DNA of 64,000 bases, taken from assembly GCF_015143595.1 (NCBI RefSeq), contig NZ_WYEU01000002.1, positions 682,001 to 746,000 on the forward strand. The letters are read 5' to 3'. The DNA is from Sneathiella sp. P13V-1 (GTDB taxonomy: Bacteria; Pseudomonadota; Alphaproteobacteria; Sneathiellales; Sneathiellaceae). Positions 45,023 through 54,579 of the stretch are shown piece after piece. The position numbers were made by a program, and so were the translations under genes. The first letter of the stretch is position 1; every line of letters begins with the position of its first letter. The notes beneath the pieces were generated by a model. The model was not told the DNA's origin and did not search any database. It saw nothing but the letters and a program-made list of their open reading frames with translations.

Positions 45023-46264
45023 ATGTCGAAAGACACAATCACGGTAAATGGCCGTAATTACGCATGGCCAAAGAAACCTGTTGTTGTGGTTTGCATTGAT
45101 GGTAGCGAACCTGCCTATATCGAAGAAGCCATTAAAATGGGTGTCATGCCCTATATGGAAAAGGCATTGGCGGGCGGTGCAGATCTTCGTGCAGATTGTG
45201 TTGTTCCAAGTTTCACCAACCCAAACAACCTGTCGATTGTAACTGGTCAGCCACCAAAGGTTCACGGTATTTGCGGTAACTATTTCTACGATACTGAAAA
45301 TGACGAAGAGGTCATGATGAATGACCCGCGTTTCCTTCAGGTGCCGACAATCTTCAAAGCCTTCTTCGATGAAGGTGCCAAAATCGCTGTCGTAACAGCA
45401 AAAGACAAACTCCGCACATTGCTGGGTAACGGCCTTGATGTGACATCCGGCCGGGCGATTTGTTTCTCTTCCGAGAAATCAGCCGACGCAACAATGGCTG
45501 AAAATGGCATCGATGATGCGGCATCCTGGATTGGCCGCGAAGTGCCGTCTGTTTATTCCGCTGAACTCAGTGAATTTATCTTCGCATGTGGTGTGAAGTT
45601 GATGGATGAGTTTGCGCCCGATCTGATGTATCTCTCTACCACTGATTATATTCAGCATAAACATGCACCGGGGACACCTGTTGCCAATGATTTCTATGCG
45701 ATGCTGGACAAATACATGACGGAACTGGATGCCCGTGGTGCCGTTATTGCGCTGACCGCTGATCATGGCATGAAACCAAAATTCGACGATGCAGGGGAGC
45801 CGGACGTTATTTTCTTGCAGGATTTGTTTGATGAATGGTTGGGCGAAGGGAATTCCCGTGTGATCCTTCCAATTACTGACCCTTATGTGGTTCACCACGG
45901 TGCACTTGGATCCTTTGCAACCGCATATGTTCCAGAAGATCGCCGCGACGAAATCATCGCAAAACTGAAAGACGTGGATGGCATCATGGAAAGCCTGTCT
46001 CGCGAAGAAGGTTGCGCCAAGTTTGAACTGCCAGAGAACCGTACTGGTGACATCATCATTGTCTCAACAACAAACAAGGTTCTGGGGACGAGCGTTAGCC
46101 GTCATGACCTGACTGCCTTGAAAGAGCCGCTTCGCTCTCACGGTGGCATTTCAGAGCAGCGTGTACCGCTTCTTTGTAACCGTCCTGTTGGCGATTTTGT
46201 GTCCAAAGAAGGTAAGCGTAACTTCGACATCTTCGATATGGCACTGAACTACGCAGAGGCATAA
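45023..46264 (+). CDS. phnA: Phosphonoacetate hydrolase
   Basis: A 413-residue zinc enzyme of the alkaline phosphatase superfamily that cuts phosphonoacetate to acetate and phosphate, the C-P bond breaking step. Asp26 ('CIDGSEP') and the nucleophile Thr65 ('[16 protein letters not shown]') are in the expected places, with '[15 protein letters not shown]' and 'TADHGMKPK' supplying metal ligands. GAGGG lies upstream of the ATG. PhnY follows 7 bp on. With PhnW or PbfA making phosphonoacetaldehyde and PhnY oxidising it, this is the final step. The pair ends at a strong terminator. Confidence 0.94.
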   Translation: MSKDTITVNGRNYAWPKKPVVVVCIDGSEPAYIEEAIKMGVMPYMEKALAGGADLRADCVVPSFTNPNNLSIVTGQPPKVHGICGNYFYDTENDEEVMMNDPRFLQVPTIFKAFFDEGAKIAVVTAKDKLRTLLGNGLDVTSGRAICFSSEKSADATMAENGIDDAASWIGREVPSVYSAELSEFIFACGVKLMDEFAPDLMYLSTTDYIQHKHAPGTPVANDFYAMLDKYMTELDARGAVIALTADHGMKPKFDDAGEPDVIFLQDLFDEWLGEGNSRVILPITDPYVVHHGALGSFATAYVPEDRRDEIIAKLKDVDGIMESLSREEGCAKFELPENRTGDIIIVSTTNKVLGTSVSRHDLTALKEPLRSHGGISEQRVPLLCNRPVGDFVSKEGKRNFDIFDMALNYAEA

Positions 46265-46271
46265 GAAAAAC

Positions 46272-47696
46272 ATGGATATCCGTCACGAGCAAATGCGTAT
46301 CGCCGGTCAGAAAATCGATACTGATGACCGAATTGAAGTACGCCACCCGTATAACAATGAAGTCGTTGGGACGATCCCGGCAGGGCAGGTTGAACATGTC
46401 CGCCAGGCCTTTACGGCTGCGGCTGAATACAAGCCGACCCTGACACGCCATCAGCGTTATGAGATTTTGCAAAAAACGGCGGATATCCTTGTTACCCGAA
46501 AAGAAGAGATTTCCGACTGCATCACAGCTGAGGCTGGACTTTGCAAAAAAGACAGCCTTTACGAAGTAGGCCGTGCCTATGACGTGTTCAGCCTGTCTGC
46601 ACGTCTTTGTATTTTAGATGATAGCGAGGTTTATTCCTGCGATATCACGCCGCACGGTAAGGAACGTAAAATCTTCACCATGCGGGAGCCTCTGACAGCC
46701 ATCAGTGCGATTACGCCTTTTAACCACCCGCTTAATCAGGTGGCCCACAAAATCGCGCCATCCATTGCGACCAATAACTGCATGGTCTTGAAACCAACGG
46801 AAAAAACACCGCTAACTGCGTTGTTGCTTGCGGATGTTCTTTATGATGCCGGTCTGCCGCCAGAAATGTTCTCAGTTGTCACCGGTCGTCCGGAAGATAT
46901 TGCGGATGAAATGCTACTGAACGAACATGCTGAATTGGTGACTTTCACTGGCGGTGTTCCAATCGGCAAATATATTGCTGAAAAAGCAGGATATAAACGC
47001 AAAGTGCTGGAACTCGGTGGTAATGATCCGCTGATCGTTCTGAAAGACGCTGACCTTGAAAAAGCAAGTGATCTTGCCGTAGCGGGTGCTTATAAAAACT
47101 CCGGTCAGCGCTGTACGGCTGTTAAGCGTATTTTGGTTGATGACAGTGTAGCGGATGAGTTTGTGGCTTTGTTGGCCGCGAAAACTGAGAAGATCAAATA
47201 CGGTGATCCTTTTGACCCTGATGTGGATATGGGTACCGTGATTAATGCCCAGTCTGCAGAAATGTTTGAACGCCGAGTGAATGATGCTGTGGCGGCGGGT
47301 GCCAAGCTTATTTGTGGCAATAAGCGGGATGGGGCACTTTATTCCCCAACTGTAGTTGATCATGTGCCATTTGATTGCGAATTGGTGCGTGAAGAAACCT
47401 TTGGCCCTGTGGCCCCGGTTATTCGTTTTAAAGATGAAGAAGATGCCATCCGCATTTCCAATTCCACGGCCTTTGGATTGTCTTCAGGTATTTGCACCGA
47501 TAGCTGGCCATCCATTCAGAAATTCATTCGTGAACTGAATGTGGGGACTGTGAATGTCTGGGAAGTGCCGGGCTACCGTATTGAAATGTCTCCATTTGGC
47601 GGTATCAAGGACAGTGGTCTTGGATATAAAGAAGGCGTCCTGGAAGCAATGAAGAGCTTTACTAACGTGAAGACTTATTCACTTCCCTGGACTTAA
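46272..47696 (+). CDS. phnY: Phosphonoacetaldehyde dehydrogenase
   Basis: A 474-residue aldehyde dehydrogenase. The catalytic Cys281 follows an Arg in '[11 protein letters not shown]' and the general base is Glu247 in 'LELGGNDPL'. Arg residues suited to binding a phosphonate are present. By position directly behind phnA it is assigned as PhnY, which oxidises phosphonoacetaldehyde with NAD to phosphonoacetate. It is distinct from the aldehyde dehydrogenase at 24.4 kb. The phnA-phnY pair ends at a strong hairpin 17 bp after the stop. Confidence 0.92.
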   Translation: MDIRHEQMRIAGQKIDTDDRIEVRHPYNNEVVGTIPAGQVEHVRQAFTAAAEYKPTLTRHQRYEILQKTADILVTRKEEISDCITAEAGLCKKDSLYEVGRAYDVFSLSARLCILDDSEVYSCDITPHGKERKIFTMREPLTAISAITPFNHPLNQVAHKIAPSIATNNCMVLKPTEKTPLTALLLADVLYDAGLPPEMFSVVTGRPEDIADEMLLNEHAELVTFTGGVPIGKYIAEKAGYKRKVLELGGNDPLIVLKDADLEKASDLAVAGAYKNSGQRCTAVKRILVDDSVADEFVALLAAKTEKIKYGDPFDPDVDMGTVINAQSAEMFERRVNDAVAAGAKLICGNKRDGALYSPTVVDHVPFDCELVREETFGPVAPVIRFKDEEDAIRISNSTAFGLSSGICTDSWPSIQKFIRELNVGTVNVWEVPGYRIEMSPFGGIKDSGLGYKEGVLEAMKSFTNVKTYSLPWT

Positions 47697-47712
47697 AACA
47701 CCCCGATTTTCG

Positions 47713-47744
47713 AAAAGCCGTATCCTCGTGATACGGCTTTTTTT
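47713..47744 (+). terminator. Strong intrinsic terminator after phnA-phnY
   Basis: Stem AAAAGCCGTATC / GATACGGCTTTT with a 5-nt loop and a run of seven Ts. It separates phnA-phnY from the downstream ABC transporter operon. Confidence 0.95.
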
Positions 47745-47822
47745 GTTGTTCACGTTGTTTTGAAGCGCTTTTTAGATAAATATGGTTAAGGTGCTGCAAG
47801 ATAAGTGATCATCAGGGTGCAA

Positions 47823-48869
47823 ATGCAGGGTTTAGTTTTAAAAAATCTGGTTACCGAATTTGATAACAAAGAAAAAATCGGTCCGGTTTCCCTGACTTTG
47901 GATAAGGGCAAAATGCTTTCCCTCCTTGGTGGGTCGGGTTCAGGAAAAACCACCACCCTTCGGATGATTGCGGGCTTGGCGCCAGTTGCCTCTGGCCAGA
48001 TCCTTTTTGAAGGTAATGAAATTTCACATCTGCCGCCGCAAAAGCGGGGAGTTGGTATGGTGTTTCAGAACTTTGGTCTGTTTCCCCATATGACCGTGCG
48101 AGATAACATCACCTTTGGCCTTCGAATGGCGAAAAAACCTGCAGACTTTATCAATCAGAAGTTCGAATGGATTGCCGAAAAGACCAGATTACTTGAGTTG
48201 TCAGACAGATATTCAAGTCAGTTATCTGGTGGTCAGAAACAGCGGGTCGCGCTTGCCAGAACATTGGTAATGGATCCCGATATATTGCTGCTGGATGAGC
48301 CGCTTTCAAATCTGGATGCGAATTTGCGCGAAGATATGGGGCGATTTATTCGAGGGTTGCAACAGGACCTGAATATAACAACTGTATTTGTAACCCACGA
48401 TCAGGAAGAAGCTCTTATGCTGGCGGATGAAGTAGCTGTCATGGATGGGGGAGAAGTCCTCCAACAGGGGAGCCCGGAGGATATTTACAAGCGCCCAATT
48501 AATGAGGGAGTTGCCAGATTTATCGGGGGAAGTAACATCATTTCAGGTAAAATCGACAGCTCAGGCGAGTTTGTGTTTTCCGCAGGTAAGTTAAAATCAA
48601 AAATAAATAATAACGTTCAAAATCATAAGGTTATGCTGCGATCTGAAGACCTTAAATTGATGCAGTTGGATGACTTTGAAATTGGCTGCAATGCATTCAA
48701 AGGTACAATTCAAGAGGCGAGATTTAAAGGCGGTTATTTTGAGTATCGCGTGCAGGCGGGGGATGAGGATCTGATCATTCGGCATATGGGAGAAGAAAAG
48801 TTTCCCGTTGGTGCTGATGTGTCTATTTCAGTGGCCGAGAAGGATGTTTGGCCACTTAATTTAAATTAA
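47823..48869 (+). CDS. ABC transporter ATPase (PotA/FbpC type)
   Basis: About 348 residues. The ATP-binding subunit of a polyamine/iron/thiamine-like importer. Walker A 'GGSGSGKTT', Q-loop 'VFQNFGLFPHMTV', signature 'LSGGQKQRVALART', Walker B 'ILLLDEPLSNLD' and a C-terminal TOBE-like region (about 245-345) are seen. ATG 47823 has AGGG five bases upstream. A GTG at 47805 is in frame but less likely. First gene of an ATPase, binding protein, permease, permease, kinase operon, placed after the phnA-phnY terminator. Substrate not known; a phosphonate is one candidate. Confidence 0.9.
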   Translation: MQGLVLKNLVTEFDNKEKIGPVSLTLDKGKMLSLLGGSGSGKTTTLRMIAGLAPVASGQILFEGNEISHLPPQKRGVGMVFQNFGLFPHMTVRDNITFGLRMAKKPADFINQKFEWIAEKTRLLELSDRYSSQLSGGQKQRVALARTLVMDPDILLLDEPLSNLDANLREDMGRFIRGLQQDLNITTVFVTHDQEEALMLADEVAVMDGGEVLQQGSPEDIYKRPINEGVARFIGGSNIISGKIDSSGEFVFSAGKLKSKINNNVQNHKVMLRSEDLKLMQLDDFEIGCNAFKGTIQEARFKGGYFEYRVQAGDEDLIIRHMGEEKFPVGADVSISVAEKDVWPLNLN

Positions 48870-48896
48870 TGACTTTCATAACAGGGTGTTTTCATA

Positions 48897-50222
48897 ATGG
48901 TAAAAAGCATTTTAAGTGTCGCCACAGTGTTGGCGGTGGGCTTATCTGCAAGTGTGACGCTTGCGGCGGATAAAGCTGCTTCTGATTTTCGAGACGCATT
49001 TTTAAACGGGAAAGCCACTTGGGCTGATGTGGAAGCGCGCGCCAAGGAAGAAGGGGAAGTGAACTGGTTTCACTGGGGCGGCAGTGAGAAACTAAATGCG
49101 TGGATTGAACGTGCTGTTGTGCCTGTGATGAGAGAAAAAGGGATTACCCTTAAAACAACACGCATCGGCGGCACGCGTGAAGCGGTTGATCTTGTTCTTG
49201 CTGATAAACAAGCAGGTAAAGGGATCGGTGAAGGCAGCGTCGATATGATCTGGCTCAACGGTGATAATTTCTACACTTTAGCCCAACAAGACGCTCTGTT
49301 TGGATCTTTCGCCAATAAAGTCCCACATGCCGTGAACTTCGCGTTTGATCCTGCGGATCCGCGCTCGCAGCTCAATTTGGCCGATTTCGGTACGCCAACG
49401 GAAGCCCGTGAAATGCCGTGGTCAGGGGAACAATATGTCTGTTACATCGATACATCACGGCTATCACAGGCCGACGCCCCAAAAGACTTTAAAGAATTGG
49501 AAAGCTGGCTTGTCAAAAATCCGGGCCGATTTACCTATGTGAAGCCACCGCACTATATCGGAAACACATTTGTTCAAACGGTTATGTATGCCCATGGCGG
49601 CGGGTTTAAGCCCTTCCAGAAATCCATATCAGAATTTACACCGGAGAGCTTTGCAGCCCTTGTTAAACCGGGGTTTGAGTATCTGAAGCGTATCGAGCCT
49701 AATCTGTTGCCAGTCTATCCGCAAAACCAAGCGGCGAACCAAGCCATGTATAACAACGGTGAAGTGGACATGGCCTGTGAGTTCGGTCTCTATTTCGTGG
49801 CAAACCAACGTGAAAGCGGAGCATTTTCTGACACAACAGAAACAGTGCTGTTTCCAAAATCAGGCATGATCAAAAATAAGAACTTCCTTGCGATTCCATC
49901 AAATAGCCCGCATCCAGCCGCAGCACTGGTTTTAGCAAATGTGATGTCTACGGTAGATCTACAGATCTCTAAATTGAAAGATATTGGATATCCACTTGGT
50001 GTTGATATCTTTAAACTGTCTGCGGAAGATCAGAAACGTGCAGTAGACGCAGCGCCTAAACAATATGGTGTGACTGATGCCGAGCTTGCGGGAGCCGCTG
50101 TGGCTGACACCAATGCGTCTTTGGTTAAAGTGATTGAAGCCATCTGGATTGAGTATATCGAACGCAAATCAGACAAGCCATTCAATGAAATTGTGGCAAA
50201 TGCCATGAAGAAATCCGGCTGA
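48897..50222 (+). CDS. ABC transporter substrate-binding protein, YnjB-like
   Basis: A 441-residue periplasmic protein with a signal peptide (about 1-23, 'LSASVTLAADKAAS'). The mature start 'WADVEARAKEEGEVNWFHWGGS' and 'VDMIWLNGDNFYTLAQQ' resemble YnjB of the E. coli YnjBCD importer and other type II binding proteins. The YnjBCD ligand is not firmly known. It sits second in the operon. Ribokinase at the end of the operon would suit a carbohydrate-like ligand, while the preceding phnA-phnY would suit a phosphonate. Neither is proven. Confidence 0.87.
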   Translation: MVKSILSVATVLAVGLSASVTLAADKAASDFRDAFLNGKATWADVEARAKEEGEVNWFHWGGSEKLNAWIERAVVPVMREKGITLKTTRIGGTREAVDLVLADKQAGKGIGEGSVDMIWLNGDNFYTLAQQDALFGSFANKVPHAVNFAFDPADPRSQLNLADFGTPTEAREMPWSGEQYVCYIDTSRLSQADAPKDFKELESWLVKNPGRFTYVKPPHYIGNTFVQTVMYAHGGGFKPFQKSISEFTPESFAALVKPGFEYLKRIEPNLLPVYPQNQAANQAMYNNGEVDMACEFGLYFVANQRESGAFSDTTETVLFPKSGMIKNKNFLAIPSNSPHPAAALVLANVMSTVDLQISKLKDIGYPLGVDIFKLSAEDQKRAVDAAPKQYGVTDAELAGAAVADTNASLVKVIEAIWIEYIERKSDKPFNEIVANAMKKSG

Positions 50223-50230
50223 TCTAACAT

Positions 50231-51124
50231 ATGAATATCCACCGCCAAGGCATACACAAAAGCTGGGCCCGGTTAATGGGGCTTTTTCCTGCTCTGGCGG
50301 TCTTGTGTATCCTGTTTTTTGGGGCTTTGTTTTATGCCCTTTCACAAAGCCTTGGTTATGCTCCTCAATATGGCGTATCTGAGTTTATAACTTTCCGCTT
50401 TTATGGTCAGTTGTTTGTTGATCCAGGGTTTTGGAAATCACTGGGACTGACTTTCTATTATGCGCTTATCCCTACATTTATAGGGTTGGTGATAAGCATT
50501 GTCTTCGCCGTTCTGTTATCCAACAAATTTCGGGGACGGGGATTTGCCTTGATCATCTACAAAATCCCTATGGTGGTGCCCTATCTGGTTGGGGTGAGTT
50601 TGGTCCTTTTGCTTTTCTCAAATGGCGGGTTAATTGCCAGATTTCTGTATCTAGTCGATATTATTGATCGGCCATCAGACTTCCCGAGGCTGCTTCAAAC
50701 CGCGGGTGGCTATGGCGTTATGCTTGTTTATCTATGGAAACAAGTGCCCTTTATGACCATCATTCTATCTTCACATCTGTTGGTGCTCGGCCGTGAAGCG
50801 GAAGAAAGTGCCGTTATGCTTGGGGCGAGTAAGTGGCAAATCTTGTGGCATGTAACAATCCCACGATTAATCCCAGCCATAGTGAGCTCAACACTTATCG
50901 TTTTTGCCTTTAATTTTGGATCATTCGAAGTGCCATATATTTTGGGCGCGGGGTTTCCCAACACACTCACAGTGGAGGCGTGGCGGCTGTTTGATGACCC
51001 TGATTATTCCATCAGACCGAAGGCCATGGCGATTGCAACAGTGGTGAGTGTTGTGTCAGGTACCTGCTTGCTGCTGTATTTAAGCCTTTACCGGCGTTAC
51101 GAGAAGAAGAGGGGGCGGTTATGA
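50231..51124 (+). CDS. ABC transporter permease (PotB-like)
   Basis: A 297-residue inner-membrane permease with about six helices. The EAA loop that contacts the ATPase is recognisable in 'EEESAVMLGASKWQILWHV'-type sequence ('EESAVMLGASKWQILWHVT') followed by 'IPRLIPAIVSS'. The start is 8 bp behind the binding-protein stop and the end overlaps the next permease by 4 bp. Partner of the PotC-like permease, forming the membrane channel of the importer. Confidence 0.9.
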   Translation: MNIHRQGIHKSWARLMGLFPALAVLCILFFGALFYALSQSLGYAPQYGVSEFITFRFYGQLFVDPGFWKSLGLTFYYALIPTFIGLVISIVFAVLLSNKFRGRGFALIIYKIPMVVPYLVGVSLVLLLFSNGGLIARFLYLVDIIDRPSDFPRLLQTAGGYGVMLVYLWKQVPFMTIILSSHLLVLGREAEESAVMLGASKWQILWHVTIPRLIPAIVSSTLIVFAFNFGSFEVPYILGAGFPNTLTVEAWRLFDDPDYSIRPKAMAIATVVSVVSGTCLLLYLSLYRRYEKKRGRL

Positions 51125-51960
51125 AGACGCTGTCCCTTCGTGGTAAATTGCTTCTGTTATTCTTTCTGACTTCTATCGTGGGTCCTTTTATTCCTCTATT
51201 GATGGCGTCTATATCCTTTCGGTGGGGGTGGCCAGACTTGATCCCGTCTATCTGGTGGTGGGAAAAGAGAGACGTAGTGGCAACACCGCTCGCGTGGGAT
51301 TACATCCTAAGCCCCGTTTCCAGAATTGTTCCAGCACTTGGGAATACTTTATTTATCGCGGCAGCGGTAACTGTCATTTCGCTTCTTCTTGCCATTCCTG
51401 CAGCCCGTGTCATTGCACGTGAGAATTTTAGGGGTAAATCGCTGATTGAGCTTGCATTTGCAAGCCCGCTTATCGTGCCTGAGATTGCGGTTGGCATAGG
51501 AATGTATCTGGTTTTTGTCTCTTTAGGGATGCAGGGAAATTTACTGGCGGTCATTCTATCACATTTAGTGCCTGTGTTGCCTTATCTGATCCGTGTTTTA
51601 GTTGGGATTTATGCGGAACTTGACCAATCCATGCTGGATCAGGCGGAACTTTTGGGGGCGTCACCATTTCAACGATTTCTGAAAATTGAACTTCCGCTTC
51701 TCATGCCAGGTGTCATAGCAGGGGCGTTATTCGCCGTTCTGATTTCAACGAATGTCTTTCTGCTGACCTTCTATATGGGGCAGGGGCAGATCGAAACCCT
51801 CGCCACAATCCTGTTTTCAAAACTTAGCGGTGGAGGTTCGCTAGATCCAGTGTCTGCTGGGCTTACAATTATGGTATCCCTTCCGGGGCTTTTATTCCTT
51901 ATATTGTCCAGCAAGACCATACGCGAAGATGTTTTCGCCGGAGGGATAAGCCGGGAATAA
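51121..51960 (+). CDS. ABC transporter permease (PotC-like)
   Basis: A 279-residue inner-membrane permease with about six hydrophobic segments and an EAA-type loop in 'MLDQAELLGASPFQRFLKIE' and 'LPLLMPGVIAGALFAVLIS'. The ATG overlaps the upstream permease stop (ATGA). It completes a four-gene importer. Ribokinase follows 21 bp on, so it is almost certainly cotranscribed with the transport genes. Confidence 0.9.
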   Translation: MKTLSLRGKLLLLFFLTSIVGPFIPLLMASISFRWGWPDLIPSIWWWEKRDVVATPLAWDYILSPVSRIVPALGNTLFIAAAVTVISLLLAIPAARVIARENFRGKSLIELAFASPLIVPEIAVGIGMYLVFVSLGMQGNLLAVILSHLVPVLPYLIRVLVGIYAELDQSMLDQAELLGASPFQRFLKIELPLLMPGVIAGALFAVLISTNVFLLTFYMGQGQIETLATILFSKLSGGGSLDPVSAGLTIMVSLPGLLFLILSSKTIREDVFAGGISRE

Positions 51961-51981
51961 CATCAATAAATGAGGCATTAA

Positions 51982-52863
51982 ATGATTGTTGTTCTAGGCT
52001 CTATCAATATCGATCAGATCTATCATGTAGACCAGTTGCCCACCCCGGGTGAGACCCGTATGGGGAAAGGGTATCTGCAAGTTCCAGGGGGAAAGGGGGC
52101 TAATCAGGCACTGGCGGCACGGCGTGCAGGCGCAGATGTTGTCATGGTCGGGGCTGTTGGCCGGGACAATAATGCTCAAGCGGCTCTTTCTCTGATGGCA
52201 AAAGATGGTGTCCGTTTGGATAAATTAAAAATCAGCTCTAATCCAACTGGTTCAGCTTCCATTTGGGTCGGGGAAAATGCTGAAAACTCTATCATCGTAA
52301 ATGGCGGCGCGAATATGGATGTCTCTGCTGATCAATTGTCTGATGATATATTGAAAGACGCTACTTACCTGATGATGCAGATGGAAATTCCAGCGGAAGA
52401 AGTCTCAGAAGCTGCGAAAATGGCAAAGTCTGCAGGTGTCAAAACCATTCTCAACCTTGCCCCTTATCAGGACGTTGATTTATCCCTTTTTCAACATATT
52501 GATATTTTGGTTGTGAATGAAACCGAGGCGAGAAATATTGCTCATAAAGTAAGTGCTAACACTGATAGTTATGAAGATATGTGTATGCAATTATCAGTAG
52601 ACCTATCCCTCACATGTGTGTTGACGATGGGTGAAAAAGGGGTGTGTTATCTGCAGGATAATTTAATATTACAAATCCCTGCAAATAAAGTGTCCGCCGT
52701 AGATACTACCGCAGCAGGGGATTGTTTCTGCGGCTATCTTGTAGCGGATTTGGATGCCGGAAACACCATAAAAACAGCGATTGAGAAGGCAAATAAAGCG
52801 GCGTCTTTAAGCTGTATGGTGGAAGGGTCGCAAAACTCAGTCCCCTGGAAAACTGATATTTAA
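51982..52863 (+). CDS. Ribokinase-like PfkB family sugar kinase
   Basis: A 293-residue PfkB-family kinase close to ribokinase. 'VVLGSINIDQIYHVDQLPTP' and 'VPGGKGANQALAARRAGADV' at the N-terminus and the catalytic 'VDTTAAGDCFCGYLVA' near 245 are diagnostic. It would phosphorylate ribose or a similar polyol after import. No ribose-specific ABC system (rbsABC) is next to it. Instead it follows a PotABCD/YnjBCD-like importer by 21 bp, an unusual pairing that may point to the import of a sugar or sugar-like compound. The substrate is thus open. Confidence 0.87.
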   Translation: MIVVLGSINIDQIYHVDQLPTPGETRMGKGYLQVPGGKGANQALAARRAGADVVMVGAVGRDNNAQAALSLMAKDGVRLDKLKISSNPTGSASIWVGENAENSIIVNGGANMDVSADQLSDDILKDATYLMMQMEIPAEEVSEAAKMAKSAGVKTILNLAPYQDVDLSLFQHIDILVVNETEARNIAHKVSANTDSYEDMCMQLSVDLSLTCVLTMGEKGVCYLQDNLILQIPANKVSAVDTTAAGDCFCGYLVADLDAGNTIKTAIEKANKAASLSCMVEGSQNSVPWKTDI

Positions 52864-52899
52864 ATATTTCCAAAAAGTATAATTACTTTTCTGAAATAT
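52864..52899. promoter_or_regulatory. 36-bp dyad between ribokinase and the FadR-type regulator
   Basis: ATATTTC and AAAAGTA on the left pair with TACTTTT and GAAATAT on the right: 14 bp with one 2x2 mismatch and a TAAT centre. It begins directly after the kinase stop and lies 106 bp before the regulator start. It may be an AT-rich terminator stem or an operator. A T-run is lacking. Confidence 0.45.
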
Positions 52900-53005
52900 G
52901 AGAAAAAGGTTGAAAATATAAATATGAAGGATAATCATATTTACGGTATTAGTAAAAATTTTACATGTTTACATTAACGGGAATAGAGCAGCATTGGGGG
53001 GTTAT

Positions 53006-53752
53006 ATGTTGCAGAGAATTTCTAGACAGTATCCCAAAACAGGGATACATGGCCGAGTTGTACATGAGCTTGGCAAGGATATCGTAAGAGGGGTCTTTTT
53101 GCCTGGTCAAAGGCTTCCAAATGAAAACGTTTTCATTGACCGTTTTCATGGAAGTCGAACCGCAATTAGAGAAGCGTTTCGTGTTCTGTCGGCAAAAGGT
53201 CTTCTTGAGGCTCGGCAACGGGCAGGAACTCATGTAAGGCTTCGTCATTTTTGGAACTTATGTGATCCGGATGTACTGAGCTGGCATGATGCGGTATCAA
53301 TTTCAGAAGCCGAAATAAGACAGATTTCTGAATTGCGCCGGTTGTTTGAGCCGGAAGCCGTCAGGCTTTTCAGCATGACGAGGATGAGTGAGCAGGAGGG
53401 GGATGAACTGCTAACACTTCTTCGGAAAATGGAGCGATGTGAGATCCTCGGCGAATATCCAGAAATGCATGATCTTCGACTGCGATTTCACCATACAATA
53501 ATGGAAAACTGCGGGAACGAGTATTTACGCACAATGCATAGTGTTGTGAGGCTTGTGCTTGATTACGTGTTTACCCGCAGTATGCAGGAGACAAAACTGC
53601 CAGACATTAATATGCGTTGGTATTATCTTCTTCTGGATAAAATTAAATCTTCAGATAGCGAAGCCGCTGTGAGCGCAATCAGGTCTTTAACAGTGAGAGA
53701 CCATGAAGCTATTCTGGAGAGGGATATGCATAGAACGAGGGTGGTTGCCTGA
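53006..53752 (+). CDS. FadR subfamily GntR transcriptional regulator
   Basis: A 248-residue GntR-type regulator. The N-terminal winged helix-turn-helix (about 10-75) has 'IVRGVFLPGQRLPNENVF' and 'SRTAIREAFRVLSAKGLLEA'. The C-terminal FCD domain (about 95-230) has conserved metal-binding-type residues such as in 'HDLRLRFHHTIMENCGNEYL'. Such regulators respond to sugar acids and related metabolites. ATG 53006 has GGGGGG upstream. An in-frame TTG at 52994 is less likely. It lies behind the importer-kinase operon and is a likely regulator of it. FCD ligands are commonly organic acids or sugar acids, which fits a kinase in the operon. Confidence 0.88.
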   Translation: MLQRISRQYPKTGIHGRVVHELGKDIVRGVFLPGQRLPNENVFIDRFHGSRTAIREAFRVLSAKGLLEARQRAGTHVRLRHFWNLCDPDVLSWHDAVSISEAEIRQISELRRLFEPEAVRLFSMTRMSEQEGDELLTLLRKMERCEILGEYPEMHDLRLRFHHTIMENCGNEYLRTMHSVVRLVLDYVFTRSMQETKLPDINMRWYYLLLDKIKSSDSEAAVSAIRSLTVRDHEAILERDMHRTRVVA

Positions 53753-53781
53753 ACCACCCCCCTTGCAATCTGGTGAAAAGG

Positions 53782-54420
53782 TTATTGATTGATTTGATAG
53801 GCTTTATGGATTTGATCGATCGAGTTCATATCGACCTCCAAATCCTTCAAAATGCCGTCATGAAGGCTGTAAACCCAGCCGTGAATTGTCAGTTCCTGAC
53901 CTTTTCGCCATGCATTTTGCACAATTGAAGTCTTCGCCACGTTGCGGACCTGTTGAATGACGTTTAGCTCCACCAGACGATTTACCTGATCATTTTCATC
54001 TTCAATAGATGTGACTTCGTCATAGTGATCGCGCAGGACGTCTTTGATGTGGGCCAGCCAGTTATCAATCTGCCCGTGATCCTGATCTCCTAAAGCCGCC
54101 CGAACACCGCCACAGTTATAGTGGCCCGTGACAATAATGTGCTCAACTTTTAAAACCTCCACAGCGTATTGAATAACCGCCAGGCAATTGGCGTCGCTGT
54201 GGGGAACAATGTTGGCGACGTTTCTATGTACAAATAGTTCACCGGGCTCCAGACCTACAATTTCATTCGCAGGAACACGGCTATCGGCACATCCAACCCA
54301 CAAATAGTTAGGCTCTTGTATGTCACTCAGTCGACTGAAAAACTCGGAATCTGCCGTCAATTTGTTCATTGACCATTCCTTGTTTCTCTCGAATAACTCT
54401 TGTGGTGTTGGTTTTTTCAT
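53782..54420 (-). CDS. Beta-class carbonic anhydrase
   Basis: A 212-residue zinc enzyme that interconverts CO2 and bicarbonate. Zinc ligands are visible in 'WVGCADSRVPANEIVG' (Cys, Asp, Arg) and 'VTGHYNCGGVRAAL' (His and Cys). Length and order match E. coli Can. ATG 54420 is preceded by AGGAGAAGG. An extension to 54501 lacks a start signal and homology. It is divergent from paaA with 196 bp between starts. Bicarbonate supply for carboxylases is a general role and no direct link to the paa genes is apparent. Confidence 0.94.
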   Translation of the reverse strand: MKKPTPQELFERNKEWSMNKLTADSEFFSRLSDIQEPNYLWVGCADSRVPANEIVGLEPGELFVHRNVANIVPHSDANCLAVIQYAVEVLKVEHIIVTGHYNCGGVRAALGDQDHGQIDNWLAHIKDVLRDHYDEVTSIEDENDQVNRLVELNVIQQVRNVAKTSIVQNAWRKGQELTIHGWVYSLHDGILKDLEVDMNSIDQIHKAYQINQ

Positions 54421-54532
54421 AACCTTCTCCTGATTTCCACTCGCCATTATCAAACAACTGTTTGGCCAGGGGAAGGATAGTAAAACTGCCATTTTCTTCA
54501 AGAGGAAATATGAGGAATCTTATCCAGAAAAT

Positions 54533-54579
54533 AATATGATACAATTTTTGTTGATTGTTTTTTATTTATGTATCATATT
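54533..54579. promoter_or_regulatory. Inverted repeat in the paaA promoter region
   Basis: AATATGATACA (54533-54543) and TGTATCATATT (54569-54579) are perfect 11-bp reverse complements with a 25-nt spacer. A third partial copy GTATCA is at 54584-54589. It lies 38 bp before paaA and is a candidate operator for a phenylacetate regulator. Confidence 0.5.

Noticed and set aside
47801-47806. ATAAGT before the ABC ATPase gene as a further motif copy
   Set aside because: Only six bases match, as expected by chance in AT-rich DNA.
53739-53759. Hairpin GGGTGGTT/AACCACCC at the end of the FadR-type gene
   Set aside because: The stop codon is in the loop and no T-run follows, so it is not a convincing terminator.
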